Origin: Pseudomonas sp. S30
GTDB lineage: Bacteria > Pseudomonadota > Gammaproteobacteria > Pseudomonadales > Pseudomonadaceae
Length of the DNA stretch: 64,000 nucleotides
Assembly (NCBI RefSeq): GCF_016518545.1
Contig: NZ_JACVTO010000001.1
Span: 186,001-250,000 of the forward strand
Direction of reading: 5' to 3'
The notes beneath the pieces are model-generated. The model had not been told where the DNA came from. It saw only the letters and a program-made list of their open reading frames with translations, and ran no database searches. Position numbers and translations under genes: made by a program. Below, one piece after another: positions 42,223 to 53,200 of this stretch. Positions within the stretch are counted from its first letter, which is position 1. Each line of letters begins with the position of its first letter.

Positions 42223-44376
42223 ATGACCGCACGCACCCCGAAGAAAACCCGTTCCGTCGCGCCAACCCGCATTCGTGAAGGCCTGCCCTTTCCCCTCGGG
42301 GCCACCTGGGATGGCCTGGGCGTGAACTTCGCCCTGTTCTCGGCCAACGCCACCAAGGTGGAGCTGTGCATCTTCGACGCCAGCGGCGAGAACGAACTCG
42401 AACGCATCGAACTCCCTGAATACACCGACGAGATCTACCACGGCTACCTGCCCGACGCGCACCCAGGGCTGGTCTATGGCTACCGGGTGTACGGTCCCTA
42501 CGAGCCTCAGAACGGCCATCGCTTCAACCACAACAAGCTGCTGATCGACCCCTACGCCAAACAGCTGGTCGGCGAACTGAAGTGGTCCGAAGCGCTGTTC
42601 GGCTACACCCTGGGTCACCCGGACGACGATCTGTCCTTCGACGAACGCGACAGCGCGCCATTCGTGCCGAAGTGCAAGGTAGTGGACCCTGCCTTTACCT
42701 GGGGCCGCGACCAGCGAGTGCAGATTCCATGGGAGCAGACGGTTTTCTACGAGGCCCATGCGCGCGGTCTGAGCATGCGTCATCCTGCCGTGCCAGAAAA
42801 TCTGCGAGGCACCTTCGCCGGCCTGGCCAACGACGAGCTGCTCAAGCATATCAAGGACCTGGGTGCGACCAGCGTCGAGCTGCTGCCGATCCACGCCTTC
42901 GTCAACGACCAGCACCTGCTGGACAAGGGTCTGAACAACTACTGGGGCTACAATACCCTGGCGTTCTTCGCACCACACCCCAAGTACCTGGCCAGCGGCA
43001 AGATCGCCGAATTCAAGGAAATGGTCGCCCACATCCATGAGAAAGGCCTGGAGCTGATCATGGACGTGGTCTACAACCACACCGCCGAAGGCAACGAGCG
43101 TGGCCCGACCCTGTCCATGCGCGGCATCGACAACGCCTCGTACTACCGCTTGATGCCTGACGACAAGCGCTACTACATCAACGACTCGGGCACCGGCAAC
43201 ACCCTGGATCTCAGCCATCCCTGCGTGCTGCAGCTGGTCACCGATTCGCTGCGCTACTGGGCCGGTGAAATGCACGTGGACGGTTTCCGCTTCGACCTGG
43301 CGACCATTCTCGGGCGCTACCACGACGGCTACAGCGAGCGTCACAGCTTCCTCGTGACCTGCCGGCAAGACCCCTTGCTGCGTAGCGTCAAGTTGATTGC
43401 CGAACCCTGGGACTGCGGCCCAGGGGGCTATCAAGTGGGCAATTTCGCGCCCGGCTGGGCCGAGTGGAACGATCGCTTCCGTGACACCGCCCGCGCCTTC
43501 TGGAAAGGCGACGAGGGCCAGTTGGCGGACTTCGCCGCGCGCCTCACAGGGTCCGGCGATCTGTTCAACAATCGGGGTCGCCGACCCTACGCGTCGGTCA
43601 ACTTCATCACTGCCCACGATGGCTTCACGCTGCGCGACCTGGTGTCGTACAACGAGAAGCACAACGAGGACAACGAGGAGAACAACCAGGACGGTACCAG
43701 CAACAACATCTCCTGGAACTGCGGCGCCGAGGGGCCGACGGAAGATGCCGACATCAAGGCGCTGCGCATGCGCCAGATGCGCAACTTCTTCGCTACTCTG
43801 CTGCTGTCCCAGGGTACGCCGATGATCGTCGCCGGTGACGAATTCAGCCGTACCCAGCACGGCAACAACAACGCCTATTGCCAGGACAGCGAGATTGGCT
43901 GGATCAACTGGGACCTGGACGAAGAAGGCAGCGCACTGCTGGCCTTCGTCAAGCGCCTGACCAAGCTGCGCAAGGACTACCCCGTGCTGCGCCGCTCCAG
44001 CTTCCTGGTGGGCGACTACAACGAGGCGATCGGTGTCAAGGACGTCACCTGGCTGGCACCGGACGGCAACGAGATGAGCGTCGAGCAGTGGGAGAATCCG
44101 CACGGGCGCTGCCTGGGCATGCTGATCGATGGCCGCGCGCAGGTCAGTGGCATTGCCCGCCCTGGTTCGGAAGCGACGGTTCTGCTGATCGTCAATTCGC
44201 ACCATGACAGCGTGCCGTTCGTGCTGCCTTCCGTGCCACAGGGTGAGCACTGGAATTGCCTGATCGACACCGACCGACCCGAGCTGAGCAAGGCGCAACG
44301 ACTGGACTTCGACACAACCTTCGATGTCACCGGTCGCTCGTTCCTGCTGCTGGTACTGGAGCGCGATGAAGACTAG
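42223..44376 (+). CDS. glgX: Glycogen debranching enzyme
   Basis: A 717-residue GH13 isoamylase-type enzyme (GlgX/TreX) that cuts alpha-1,6 branches. CBM48 at the N-terminus (FPLGATWDGLGVNFALFSANATKVELC), then YNHTAEGNERGPTLSMRGIDN, nucleophile region HVDGFRFDLATILGR and FITAHDGFTLRDLVSYN. It makes linear chains for MalQ and TreY. Last gene of the operon; a strong terminator begins 57 bases after the stop. Confidence 0.95.
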   Translation: MTARTPKKTRSVAPTRIREGLPFPLGATWDGLGVNFALFSANATKVELCIFDASGENELERIELPEYTDEIYHGYLPDAHPGLVYGYRVYGPYEPQNGHRFNHNKLLIDPYAKQLVGELKWSEALFGYTLGHPDDDLSFDERDSAPFVPKCKVVDPAFTWGRDQRVQIPWEQTVFYEAHARGLSMRHPAVPENLRGTFAGLANDELLKHIKDLGATSVELLPIHAFVNDQHLLDKGLNNYWGYNTLAFFAPHPKYLASGKIAEFKEMVAHIHEKGLELIMDVVYNHTAEGNERGPTLSMRGIDNASYYRLMPDDKRYYINDSGTGNTLDLSHPCVLQLVTDSLRYWAGEMHVDGFRFDLATILGRYHDGYSERHSFLVTCRQDPLLRSVKLIAEPWDCGPGGYQVGNFAPGWAEWNDRFRDTARAFWKGDEGQLADFAARLTGSGDLFNNRGRRPYASVNFITAHDGFTLRDLVSYNEKHNEDNEENNQDGTSNNISWNCGAEGPTEDADIKALRMRQMRNFFATLLLSQGTPMIVAGDEFSRTQHGNNNAYCQDSEIGWINWDLDEEGSALLAFVKRLTKLRKDYPVLRRSSFLVGDYNEAIGVKDVTWLAPDGNEMSVEQWENPHGRCLGMLIDGRAQVSGIARPGSEATVLLIVNSHHDSVPFVLPSVPQGEHWNCLIDTDRPELSKAQRLDFDTTFDVTGRSFLLLVLERDED

Positions 44377-44838
44377 CCGCGCACTGCCAACCCTGGCGGC
44401 ATGACGGCTGGCAGTCATTCGCAGTAGCCTATTCAGGGCACATGGCAATCTCAGCCATGTGCCCTGATTTTTTTCGATCGATCCAGTCCGCTGCCTCTTT
44501 TCGAAACCGGCCCAAGTTAACCCGACTCGACCTCATGAGGCGAACTTTCGCGTCTTTCTGGCTGAACTCGCTACCCGCAGTGGATGGTCATGCCCAACAT
44601 CTTCACCCGTCCCTTCGAGCGCGCCGAACAAGGCGGCTTGCTGATATGAGGTGCACGCTGATACAGGTGGCCCAGCCTGGGAAAGCAAGCCACATCCTTG
44701 CGTGGCTCGGGTGAAGATGCAGTGGTGGACTGCGAGTGCCCCCTTCTAGGGCTCGCTGCCACAGCCGCTCTGCCAGTGTCCATCGACACCAGACCTGTGA
44801 TGGCTGACCAGATCGTGTGAACGTAGCGAGGAGGTCAT
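44377..44838. other. 462-base junction between glgX and the accessory block
   Basis: It contains the glgX terminator (44433-44474) and then about 360 bases up to the stop of the lyase gene. Short frames here lack good ribosome sites or recognisable products. No transposase remnant, tRNA end or direct repeat was seen that would mark an insertion boundary. Confidence 0.45.
44433..44474 (+). terminator. Strong intrinsic terminator of the glgA-glgX operon
   Basis: TCAGGGCACATGGC at 44433-44446 pairs perfectly with 44454-44467 (14 bp, seven-base loop), followed at once by seven T residues. It ends the glgA-treZ-malQ-treY-DUF2934-glgX operon and isolates it from the accessory genes. Confidence 0.92.
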
Positions 44839-46986
44839 TCACCCGATGACGCCTTTTTCAGTGAACGCGACCGTAACGCTTTTACCTCGGTGATCGTCGC
44901 CAGTGGGTAGCTTGATCACGTGCGTGTAAGTGCTGCTCTTCCAATCGAGTTGCACCTCAATTTGATCGAGTTTTTGCGTGGGGTCACCTACCGTCAGCGT
45001 CAAGGTACTGGTGTCATACTTTGCGACGAAGGCCATTGCCGCCAATGCAGTGATTTTCACGGGGGCAAGCGCGATCACGGTCGAGGTGGTGAACACCGCA
45101 CCTGCGGCAACACCTGCATCCTTGATATCCACGTAGTGCGCGTGATCGGTGCACACGACATCGGGCTTGGCCGCCGCAGTGCCTTTCTTGCGAATGGCGT
45201 AGGCGTAGTCGTTGGAGGCGCCCAGGACATGGTTGATCCATAACGAGAACACTTCGCCGCTGACTTCAGTGTCGGGAAGTGTGTCGTTGATCGCCTGCCA
45301 CGAGCCCTTGCAGGTGGCCATCTCGACTGTGACGCTACTGTGCTTCAGGAACTGATAGACCACATCGTCATGCACCACTTGATCAATATCAGACCGGGTC
45401 AATTCACCGGACCTGAGATGCGTATTGCCGCCCTTGTATTCGACGGCTGCCAATTCGTTGAACCAGCATTGATTGACCGTGGTGTGTACCTTGCGCTGCG
45501 TTTTCGTCAGGTCACCTGCCTGACCCAGGCAGTACAAGATACCTGCGTTCGCAATCCGCGTCTGACGAGATTCCTGGATGCGCTGGCGTGTGAGGATCAT
45601 GGTCGCGACCCCGGTCTGTCCATCGCTGATCACCCCGGAGAAATCATGACTGCCCTCGGCGCCATACCCCCACTGCGCCTGTGGGTAGGTGAACTCTGGA
45701 ACGCGCTCGACCGTGGTGCCGGGTATGAACTGCCAGTGCCATACGGGCGCAATGCCCAGGTATTCCTTGCCATGGGTATGCACCGAGTAGCTGCCGCCAC
45801 CCATGTAGTAACCTTTTTTGTTTTCACCGTTTCCGGTTTCGGTACCTACGGTGCGGGTGGAAATCGTTTTGCAAAACACGGCAAAGTCATTATCGATGTG
45901 AGCCAGAAAGTCGTTGTTCCAGAATGCACGGGTACCTCTGAAGCCCGGAGTGGTCAGCACCTTGCCCGTTGCCAGGTCGTTCATCTCACCCAGCAGCGCC
46001 GGATTCCTGGCCGTCGGCATCAATGCCTTGCACCAGCTCGACCACACCCGTGTGCCGCCGCCAGCGTTTCGGCTGACGGCTCTGCCCATGACATGAAAGT
46101 CGTAACGTCCGGCGTAGCCGAACCACCCCACGCCCTCGGTCAGATGACGCTCGATCGTCACCAGACTCTCGGCGGTCAATGCGAACACGCCAGTGAGCAC
46201 CTCGTTGAACTTGAAAAACTCGCTCAGGAACACCTCACCATACGTGCCCGCATAAAGCTGCGACTGGACACGTTTATCTGATGTCACCGGGTTGTGTTGG
46301 CTGTAGGAAGAATCGACCCTGATCCCTTCACCTTCGGTCGGGCCAGACGAAATTACCACTTCGCAACATTGGGCAACTGCCCTGGAAGCGGCGTATGCAT
46401 GGGCCAGATACTGTGTCTCATGCTTGGCTTTCCACCCGGCGATAGCCCACAACAGCTGCACGTAAGCGAAGTTCATCTGGTTGGCGCCGGTATGGCCCAG
46501 GTCGACGTTCGACGTACGCTGGAGGTAGTCGAGGCTGCCCCCGATCGCGCCGGCCTGGTCGGTTCCGGCGAGCAGCAGCAGACAACCGCCCACCTTCAGT
46601 GCCAGCCCCAGCTGGATATGCCACCAGTTACGTGTCGTGTATTGCTGCGCCGTGTAATACGCCAACGCTTGCGCGGCGCAGGCAGCATAGGCACTGGCAG
46701 CATCGCCACTTTTACCGATGGCGGCGCTGGCCAGCTTGCGCACGCGTTCCAGGTGCTCATGGAGCGGCGCGATATCGTCGCCAGCATCCTTGCTCGGGTA
46801 TTGCAAGTCGCTGAAGGCACCCTGCAGGCAGTTGTTTTTCCACAGTTCAAGCGTGGCTGCCGATTCCGCGGTCGCCTCCCGCTTGACCAGTGCCTGCGCC
46901 AGCGTTTGGGCGTCGGCCGCCCATTGGCTGGGGGAACGGGTGTTTTGCTGATTGGCCTCTGCTACCCACTGCGTACTGATACTCAT
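44839..46986 (-). CDS. Polysaccharide lyase family 8 protein, no signal peptide
   Basis: A 715-residue PL8 (hyaluronate/chondroitin/xanthan lyase-like) protein. Family blocks in order: NWWHIQLGLAL (residues 120-130), TGANQMNF with catalytic Asn169, SQHN with His231, YAGTYG with Tyr249, MGRAVSRN and NGENKKGYYMGGGSYSVH. The His-Tyr distance is 18 residues rather than the usual 9, from an extra segment between them. GGAG eight bases upstream fixes ATG 46986. Unlike typical PL8 enzymes the N-terminus (MSISTQWVAEANQQ) is not a signal peptide. It diverges from the giant RHS gene across 230 bases. A role as cargo or partner of that protein is inferred. Confidence 0.87.
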   Translation of the reverse strand: MSISTQWVAEANQQNTRSPSQWAADAQTLAQALVKREATAESAATLELWKNNCLQGAFSDLQYPSKDAGDDIAPLHEHLERVRKLASAAIGKSGDAASAYAACAAQALAYYTAQQYTTRNWWHIQLGLALKVGGCLLLLAGTDQAGAIGGSLDYLQRTSNVDLGHTGANQMNFAYVQLLWAIAGWKAKHETQYLAHAYAASRAVAQCCEVVISSGPTEGEGIRVDSSYSQHNPVTSDKRVQSQLYAGTYGEVFLSEFFKFNEVLTGVFALTAESLVTIERHLTEGVGWFGYAGRYDFHVMGRAVSRNAGGGTRVWSSWCKALMPTARNPALLGEMNDLATGKVLTTPGFRGTRAFWNNDFLAHIDNDFAVFCKTISTRTVGTETGNGENKKGYYMGGGSYSVHTHGKEYLGIAPVWHWQFIPGTTVERVPEFTYPQAQWGYGAEGSHDFSGVISDGQTGVATMILTRQRIQESRQTRIANAGILYCLGQAGDLTKTQRKVHTTVNQCWFNELAAVEYKGGNTHLRSGELTRSDIDQVVHDDVVYQFLKHSSVTVEMATCKGSWQAINDTLPDTEVSGEVFSLWINHVLGASNDYAYAIRKKGTAAAKPDVVCTDHAHYVDIKDAGVAAGAVFTTSTVIALAPVKITALAAMAFVAKYDTSTLTLTVGDPTQKLDQIEVQLDWKSSTYTHVIKLPTGDDHRGKSVTVAFTEKGVIG

Positions 46987-47216
46987 GGCTCGACACTCCA
47001 ACGCTGGCTGCAAGACTGGTGAGCATCACGGCCTTTACCTGACCGTGCAATTGGCAGAACTACCAGGTGACAGCGAGGGCGTTGGTCATTGCGGGATGTC
47101 CAACCAACAGTGGCCGGCGCTGGTTTCCTGGCCGCCACCTAGCATTTTTGCCAGTTGCCGACAGGTTCCCAAGGCCGTTCCATGGGCTCTCGAACTCAAG
47201 GTGGGAGCATGCCGAA

Positions 47217-50200
47217 ATGGCGACCGAACGCGCGCTGGAACCTTCCGTATCCTCTTCACCGGCCTGGCACCGTTGCCAGAGCGCAATTCCCTTGAATGAC
47301 AAGTGGAGCAAGGCGGTACGCACCTTCGATGTGCGCGACGGCCGTACTGGCGAGCCGCTCCCAGGATCGCCCTTGTCGTTCATCTTCGGCGACGATGACA
47401 CCAAGGACAAGTGGCCGGCACGGGTCCGTGCAGAGCTCGCAGCCAGCGGCCTGGATGCCTACTTGCGGCTGGGCACCGAAGATGAGGTCGATGGCGACAT
47501 CGACGGGCAGGCGACCGTCGATTTCTGGCAGGTCGATAAACCGCTGCGCGTGTCGATCAGTGGTTTCGAAGAAACGGACAAGGCGGCGAAATGGTCATGT
47601 GCGCTGCACAGTGCCACAGGTGCTGAAGCGACACTCGCGCAGGCCCTGCAAGCGTTCGTCCAGCCGCCCAAGGGGGGCGTCGGTCAGCGCAGGGTGCGCT
47701 TCACTTTGCGCGACAAGAACAGTGCGAACGTGCTGCAGCAGTGGGATTGCGAATTGGACTACACCGCCACTGGTGACCCACTGCAGCAAGTCGATGACCT
47801 GGCCAGCAGCATCGAAGCGAATATCCAGGTCAAGCATACGGTGCACGACCTGGGCAAAGCACTGACCGTCAAGACCGACAAGAGCAACTGGACGCTGAGC
47901 CTGCCGCACGCGCTGCAGCTGGAACTGGGCCTCAGCCAGGTGGCGAGCAGCGAAGATGAGACGCAGACCGAGTGGATCGCCTGCCATGCCGGTATACCGT
48001 TGAACGACAAGTGGAGCAAGGCGGTACGCGTGCTTCAGGTCAACGATGAAACGACCGGCGTCCCTGTGCCGGGCTCGCCGCTGTCGTTCAGCTTTGGCGA
48101 TGACAGTACCCAGGACAAATGGCCCACGCTGGTACGTGCCAAGCTCAAGGCCAGCGGGCTGGACGCGTACCTGCGCCTGGGCACCCGTAGCGCGGTCGAC
48201 GGCGATATCGCTGGGGAAGGTACCGTCGATTTCTGGCATGTGAACACACCATTGCGCATCGTTCTCGGGGGGTTCGAGGAAACCGACAAGGCCACCCCTT
48301 GGAACAGCGCGCTGAGGACTGCCGACGGCAAGGAGGCCACGTTGGCGCAGATGCTCGATGCCTACGTCCCGCCCCCCGAAGGTGGAGCCGGCAAAAAGAG
48401 CGTACCGTTGGCATTGCGCGACAAGAAAACCGGTGCAGTCCTGAAACAGTGGCAGTGCGAGCTGACATTCGCCGCGGATAATCTGCTCGAGCGCATCGAT
48501 GCGCTGGCGAAGAGCATCAAGGCCAATATCGGCGTCACCCACGCTATTCATGACATTGGCAAGTCACAAAAATCAACAACAGATAAGGCCTCGTGGACGC
48601 TGCAGTTGCCGCAGGTACTGCAACTCGAATTGACGATGCAGCCTGAGTGGCAAGCCACCGCTGTGCAGATGAAGCATTTCCAGGTTCCGTACCTGATCAC
48701 TACCCAGCCCGATGGCTATCTTCCGGACATGCGGGGCTTCTCGCTCGAACGCTTAGGCAGTATCGAAGGCGGCTGGCACTCCAGCAGCTCGATCAAGGCA
48801 GTTCGAGACCTGAAGAAAAAAGAGGTGCTCAGAGCATATACGATCGACCGCCTGACCGGTGACATCAGTTGCGTCGAGTACAAGTCTGGTGAGCTCGAGA
48901 AAGAGAAGTGGCCTCATACTTTTACCCAACTTATCAGTCAGCAGAGTGAGCTTATGGTCCCCCGTATGAGCCGTGTCGGTGGGGCCACGGAGTTGCGCCT
49001 GTGGAGTCCAGTGCGCTATCGCGCATTCCATACAGCGCCGTTTGCCGGAAACATTGTGCAGGCCCTAGCCATCAACGACTCATTTGATCCGTCCGGCAGA
49101 GCAATTCTTTGTGTACAGGTACGCGATCTGACAACGCAAGCGCTCTACGAACAACACATGTTAGAACCTCAACGCCTATACGATCTTATGAGGGCATCCG
49201 GGGATGGCAGTCCTACCAGCTGGTCTAAGGCGCTCTCCTGCCTGATCAACCAAAAGAGCCAACTATTGCGCGCAGGTGTTCTCGACAAAGATTGTGATGT
49301 AATACCTAATGTTTCCGGCAACGCATTGTGGGTTCCGCAATGTGCCGAGCTGAGCGTGACCTTAACTGAGGTGCATTGGTGGCAGAGCCAACCTATTGAA
49401 GTGGGCGTGGAGCTGCCGGAGCAGCAGGCACTGCAAGCCTGGGTCTACGATGCGTTTTCACATCGGCTGATGGCGCACCACGAATGGACGCCTGACTCAA
49501 CCCAAAGACTGGCAAACGGCTGGGCGACGGCATGGGCGCAAGCTCTGGACGTTTCGCCCATATCGCGTTACCTCCAGGCGAAAGCGATCGCCCCCGGCGC
49601 CGCATCGTCCAAAGACGCTGACGAGTGGGTTCTCAGGCAACTAGGCGATGGCCTGCGCATTTTCACCACGTTACCCGGCCCAACCAATCGCGTATCTGGT
49701 CCGCTCCTGGATTCGGCCTGGAAGGCTGTCGAAGACGCTGTCCTGGTAACCCTGCGGCACCCTAATGGCAAGCTGCTGCACCACTCACTGTTCAAGCCCG
49801 ACACGCCCAGCGAACCGTTGACCCACGATGCCTGGATACAAGCGCTCGCCAGCTTCATCACCGCCCAGGCCTGGCCAGAGGTGCAAATCGATGCAGCCGC
49901 CGGGGCGTCGTATTTGCCAAGGTACTCTGAGCTGGAGCTGGCCTTGACCAATGTGGGTGCCGGCACGAGCTGGCAAGACAGCGATTATGCCAAGTACCTC
50001 ACGGGCTTCGACGACCTGCCCGCCAGCGCACAGACCGCCAAGGCGGAGTTCGCCGTCAAGGCTGGCGACGTCCCGGAGGCCTTGCAGGTCACGGTCAAGG
50101 CGCTGAACGGCGAACTGATATTCCTGCTTGGCGATGCCGCCCGCGCCAAAGGTTACCGCATAAGCGCATGTATCCCTCGTGGCAGCGAGCATCGGCATTG

Positions 50201-53200
50201 GCCAGTTGACGTTACGGATACCCAGGTTACCTGGGCCGGGCCGATCGAAAACAGCCTCTACGACCTGTATCTGGATTACCCGGAAAGCGCCCGGGACAGC
50301 ACCGCCTTGACGGTGGGCGAGATTGGCGCCTGCCACCCCAGCAACTTCTGGTATTCCGCGCAGAACGTACAGTTCACTCCACCCGCAGCCATTGAGCCCT
50401 ACGAGCAAATCAGCTTTCTCTGCGAGGACTACGGCAACACCAGTCACTCCGAGGTGTTCGACACCAGCAACCAGGACCAGACCGGCGTGGATCATCGCAG
50501 CGGCCTGTTCCATGCCCATTACGCCATCGCCACCCTGCAAGGGATACGCGGACTGGGGCCAGTGTGCGACCTGTCCCTGCACTATTCGGCACTGCGTGGC
50601 AACGAAGCTGGTTTGGGTGACGGCTGGGCCTGGCGCTTTTCCAAACTGATCACCAGCGCCATCCAGGCAGACGACCATCGCGTACTCACGCTGGCCGACG
50701 GCACGATGGTGCGTTTCAGCCAGGATCAGTGGGCACAACTGGGTGAAGGCCAGGCCCTCAAGCTGGAAACGTGCAGAGTGAGTTGTGACAAGGACTACAG
50801 CACATTCGTCGTCGAATTTCCCAGCGGACGTCAAGAGGTCTTGAGTAAGCCCGCATCGGCGGGCAGTGATGAAATAGAGCCCAACGACGAGTTCCGCAAG
50901 AAACTATTGGCGGCGCTGCTGGCGATAAAAAACAAAAGTGCACCCGAGTTCCCGACGTTCCCAGAAAAATGGCAGCATTGGGTGCTGTGGGGCCTTGCAC
51001 CCGCAGGTTACTACGGCGCAGCGGCGATTGATTACGCCGAAGCCGTCAAGGCCTGGGAGGGTAACGACAACCTCAAGGAACTGGACAAGCGCATCGCTCA
51101 CTACCAGCGCCCGTTCGTGCAATTGCTGCCCTCGCGCATCGTCTCGCAATACGGTGAAGCGCTGGACCTGGAGTGGAAGCGTCAGAACGGGCAGTTCCTG
51201 CTGAAAAACATCAAAAGTGACGGACACACGCTGTTTGCCGCCGACTATGTGAAGCCGCAGGAAAAAACGGGCAGTCAGGTAAACATGCAAGTGTGGCCGG
51301 GGACCGACGAAGCGTTCGACGTCCAACTGATCCTGAAGGACTACTTGCTGCGCACCCTCAAGCGCCTGCACGGTACGGCGGTAGTGCAGCAAGTGGAGTG
51401 TGGCTATGACGATGACCCGACGCTGGACCGGGTGCTGTGCCGGCTGCAGGAGCTCGACGGCTCGGTCGAGTGCGTCCAGTACCTGCACAACAGCGCTCGT
51501 CTGAACCATGACGCCCCTTCCCTGCCGCGGGTTGCGCTGCATGCGCTGCTGCCAGGTGACGGCCAGCAGAATCAGATCGAGCACTATGCCTATACCGGTA
51601 GCTATCAACACTCCGACGATCAGTTGTTCATCGCCGCAGTCCACCATGGGGCACATGGTTCGATAGCCCACGACACGCATGTCTATGGCCTTGACGCGAA
51701 CGGCGACCGAGTCACGTTGCTCCAGGGCTCGGGCACTGCTGAGGGGCACTGGCTGGAATTCGTTTCGCGCAGTGAACGTGCCGTCAGCCAGTATCGCTAC
51801 ACCGGCTGGGGAGATGAGCTGGATGGCGTGATCAATCGCATCATCGTCAAACCCACTGGAGACGGCGTTGAGGTGAGTGCCGATACCTCCGGTGTCGACT
51901 ATCAGCAGGCCGTATTGGCCCTGGTCTGGCAGTATTCCACGAGAAACAGAAAGCTGATCAGCTCGGCAATCGCCAGCATGCTCAGCCTGGCGCCGAAAGT
52001 AGCGCGTGAAGACCTGGGCAAAACCGTGCAGGTCACCACCAGGGTCATGGACGAGCATGGCAAGGTGCTGCGTCTGCGGGCCAGCGGCGAGCATTCGATC
52101 CACTACAGCTACTACACGAGCGGCACCACCAACCAGATAGTGCCTGGCTCGGTCACCCAGCTCAGCACGTTGCCCACGCTGGAGTGCCCTGCCCTTCCGG
52201 ACCATGCCGCTGCGCCACTGATGGCGGAGTACCAATGCGACGACCATGGCAATGCTCAGGGCCTGAAACTCTATGGCTATCGCATCGTCAACCGCGCGGG
52301 ACGAGACTACCTGGAGCTGGCCGAGCTGGTGATCATAGAGGGCCTCCAGGGCGCACTGACCGACGACTCTCTTGACGAGCACACCACCTGGAGTCTTGCC
52401 GGTGACGAAGTGCTCTGGCATCAGATCAGCACGACCACCACCGGCATCACCAGCAAGCCCACACCCAGCCAGGACAGCAAAGTCAAAGTGTGGTCGATCT
52501 CCAGCAAACAGACGACGCACCACAACGACGAATGTATCGAGCTGGAGACTATCCAGGCCTTCGAAGACAACCCCAATCAGCCAGGCATCTGGGTTCGCGT
52601 AACCGCCAGGACGACTGCCGGTACCGCCCAGGTGAGCAAGACGCTGCGTTCGCGCCATAGCCGTGCTGCACTTGTTGAGGTTGAGAACGACGTCGAGACG
52701 CATTGGCGGCGCGATGCAGTCGGACGAGTTACCGAGCAGACCCGCTACACACTGGCGCCCGGGCATACAGGCAGGGCCGCCAAGCAGGCTCCCGATGAGC
52801 GTATAGGGTCAGCCTACAGCGCCGATGGCAAGCAGGTCGTGCGCACTTTCCTCAACGGCGATCAAAGTCGGTCCCACCTGGACGGGTTGAAACGCATCTG
52901 GCGCAACGAGTGGCGCAGGGCCGGGACGAGTGTTTACGTGCCCATGGATGAGTATTGCTTCAAGGGCATCGATGACGCTTCGGTGATCGGTAGCTGGTCG
53001 TGGGACTATCTGCCGGGCGGGCAGGCGGTGTGTAACGACAGTTCGTTGCGCAGGCAAGTGGCAGGGCAGCCCTGGTTGTCGGTGGAAACCGGCGCGGGCG
53101 AGGCTGCGCTTGAGCACGGTCGGGCTCAGGGTGCGTTGACGCTGAAATTGGCACGCACGGCAGTGACGTCTGAGTCCAGTGAAGCGGAGTCTGGTGTGGC

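Noticed and set aside
42187..44448. 753-codon open frame antisense to glgX
   Set aside because: Striking length, but it is fully antisense to a strongly conserved enzyme and has no family features; base composition explains the lack of stops.
44377..47216. Mobile-element ends or an integrase at the edge of the RHS block
   Set aside because: No transposase, integrase, tRNA end or flanking direct repeat could be found by eye.
50904..52766. 620-codon open frame antisense to the RHS gene
   Set aside because: No recognisable domain, no ribosome site, and the plus-strand reading has clear RHS features.
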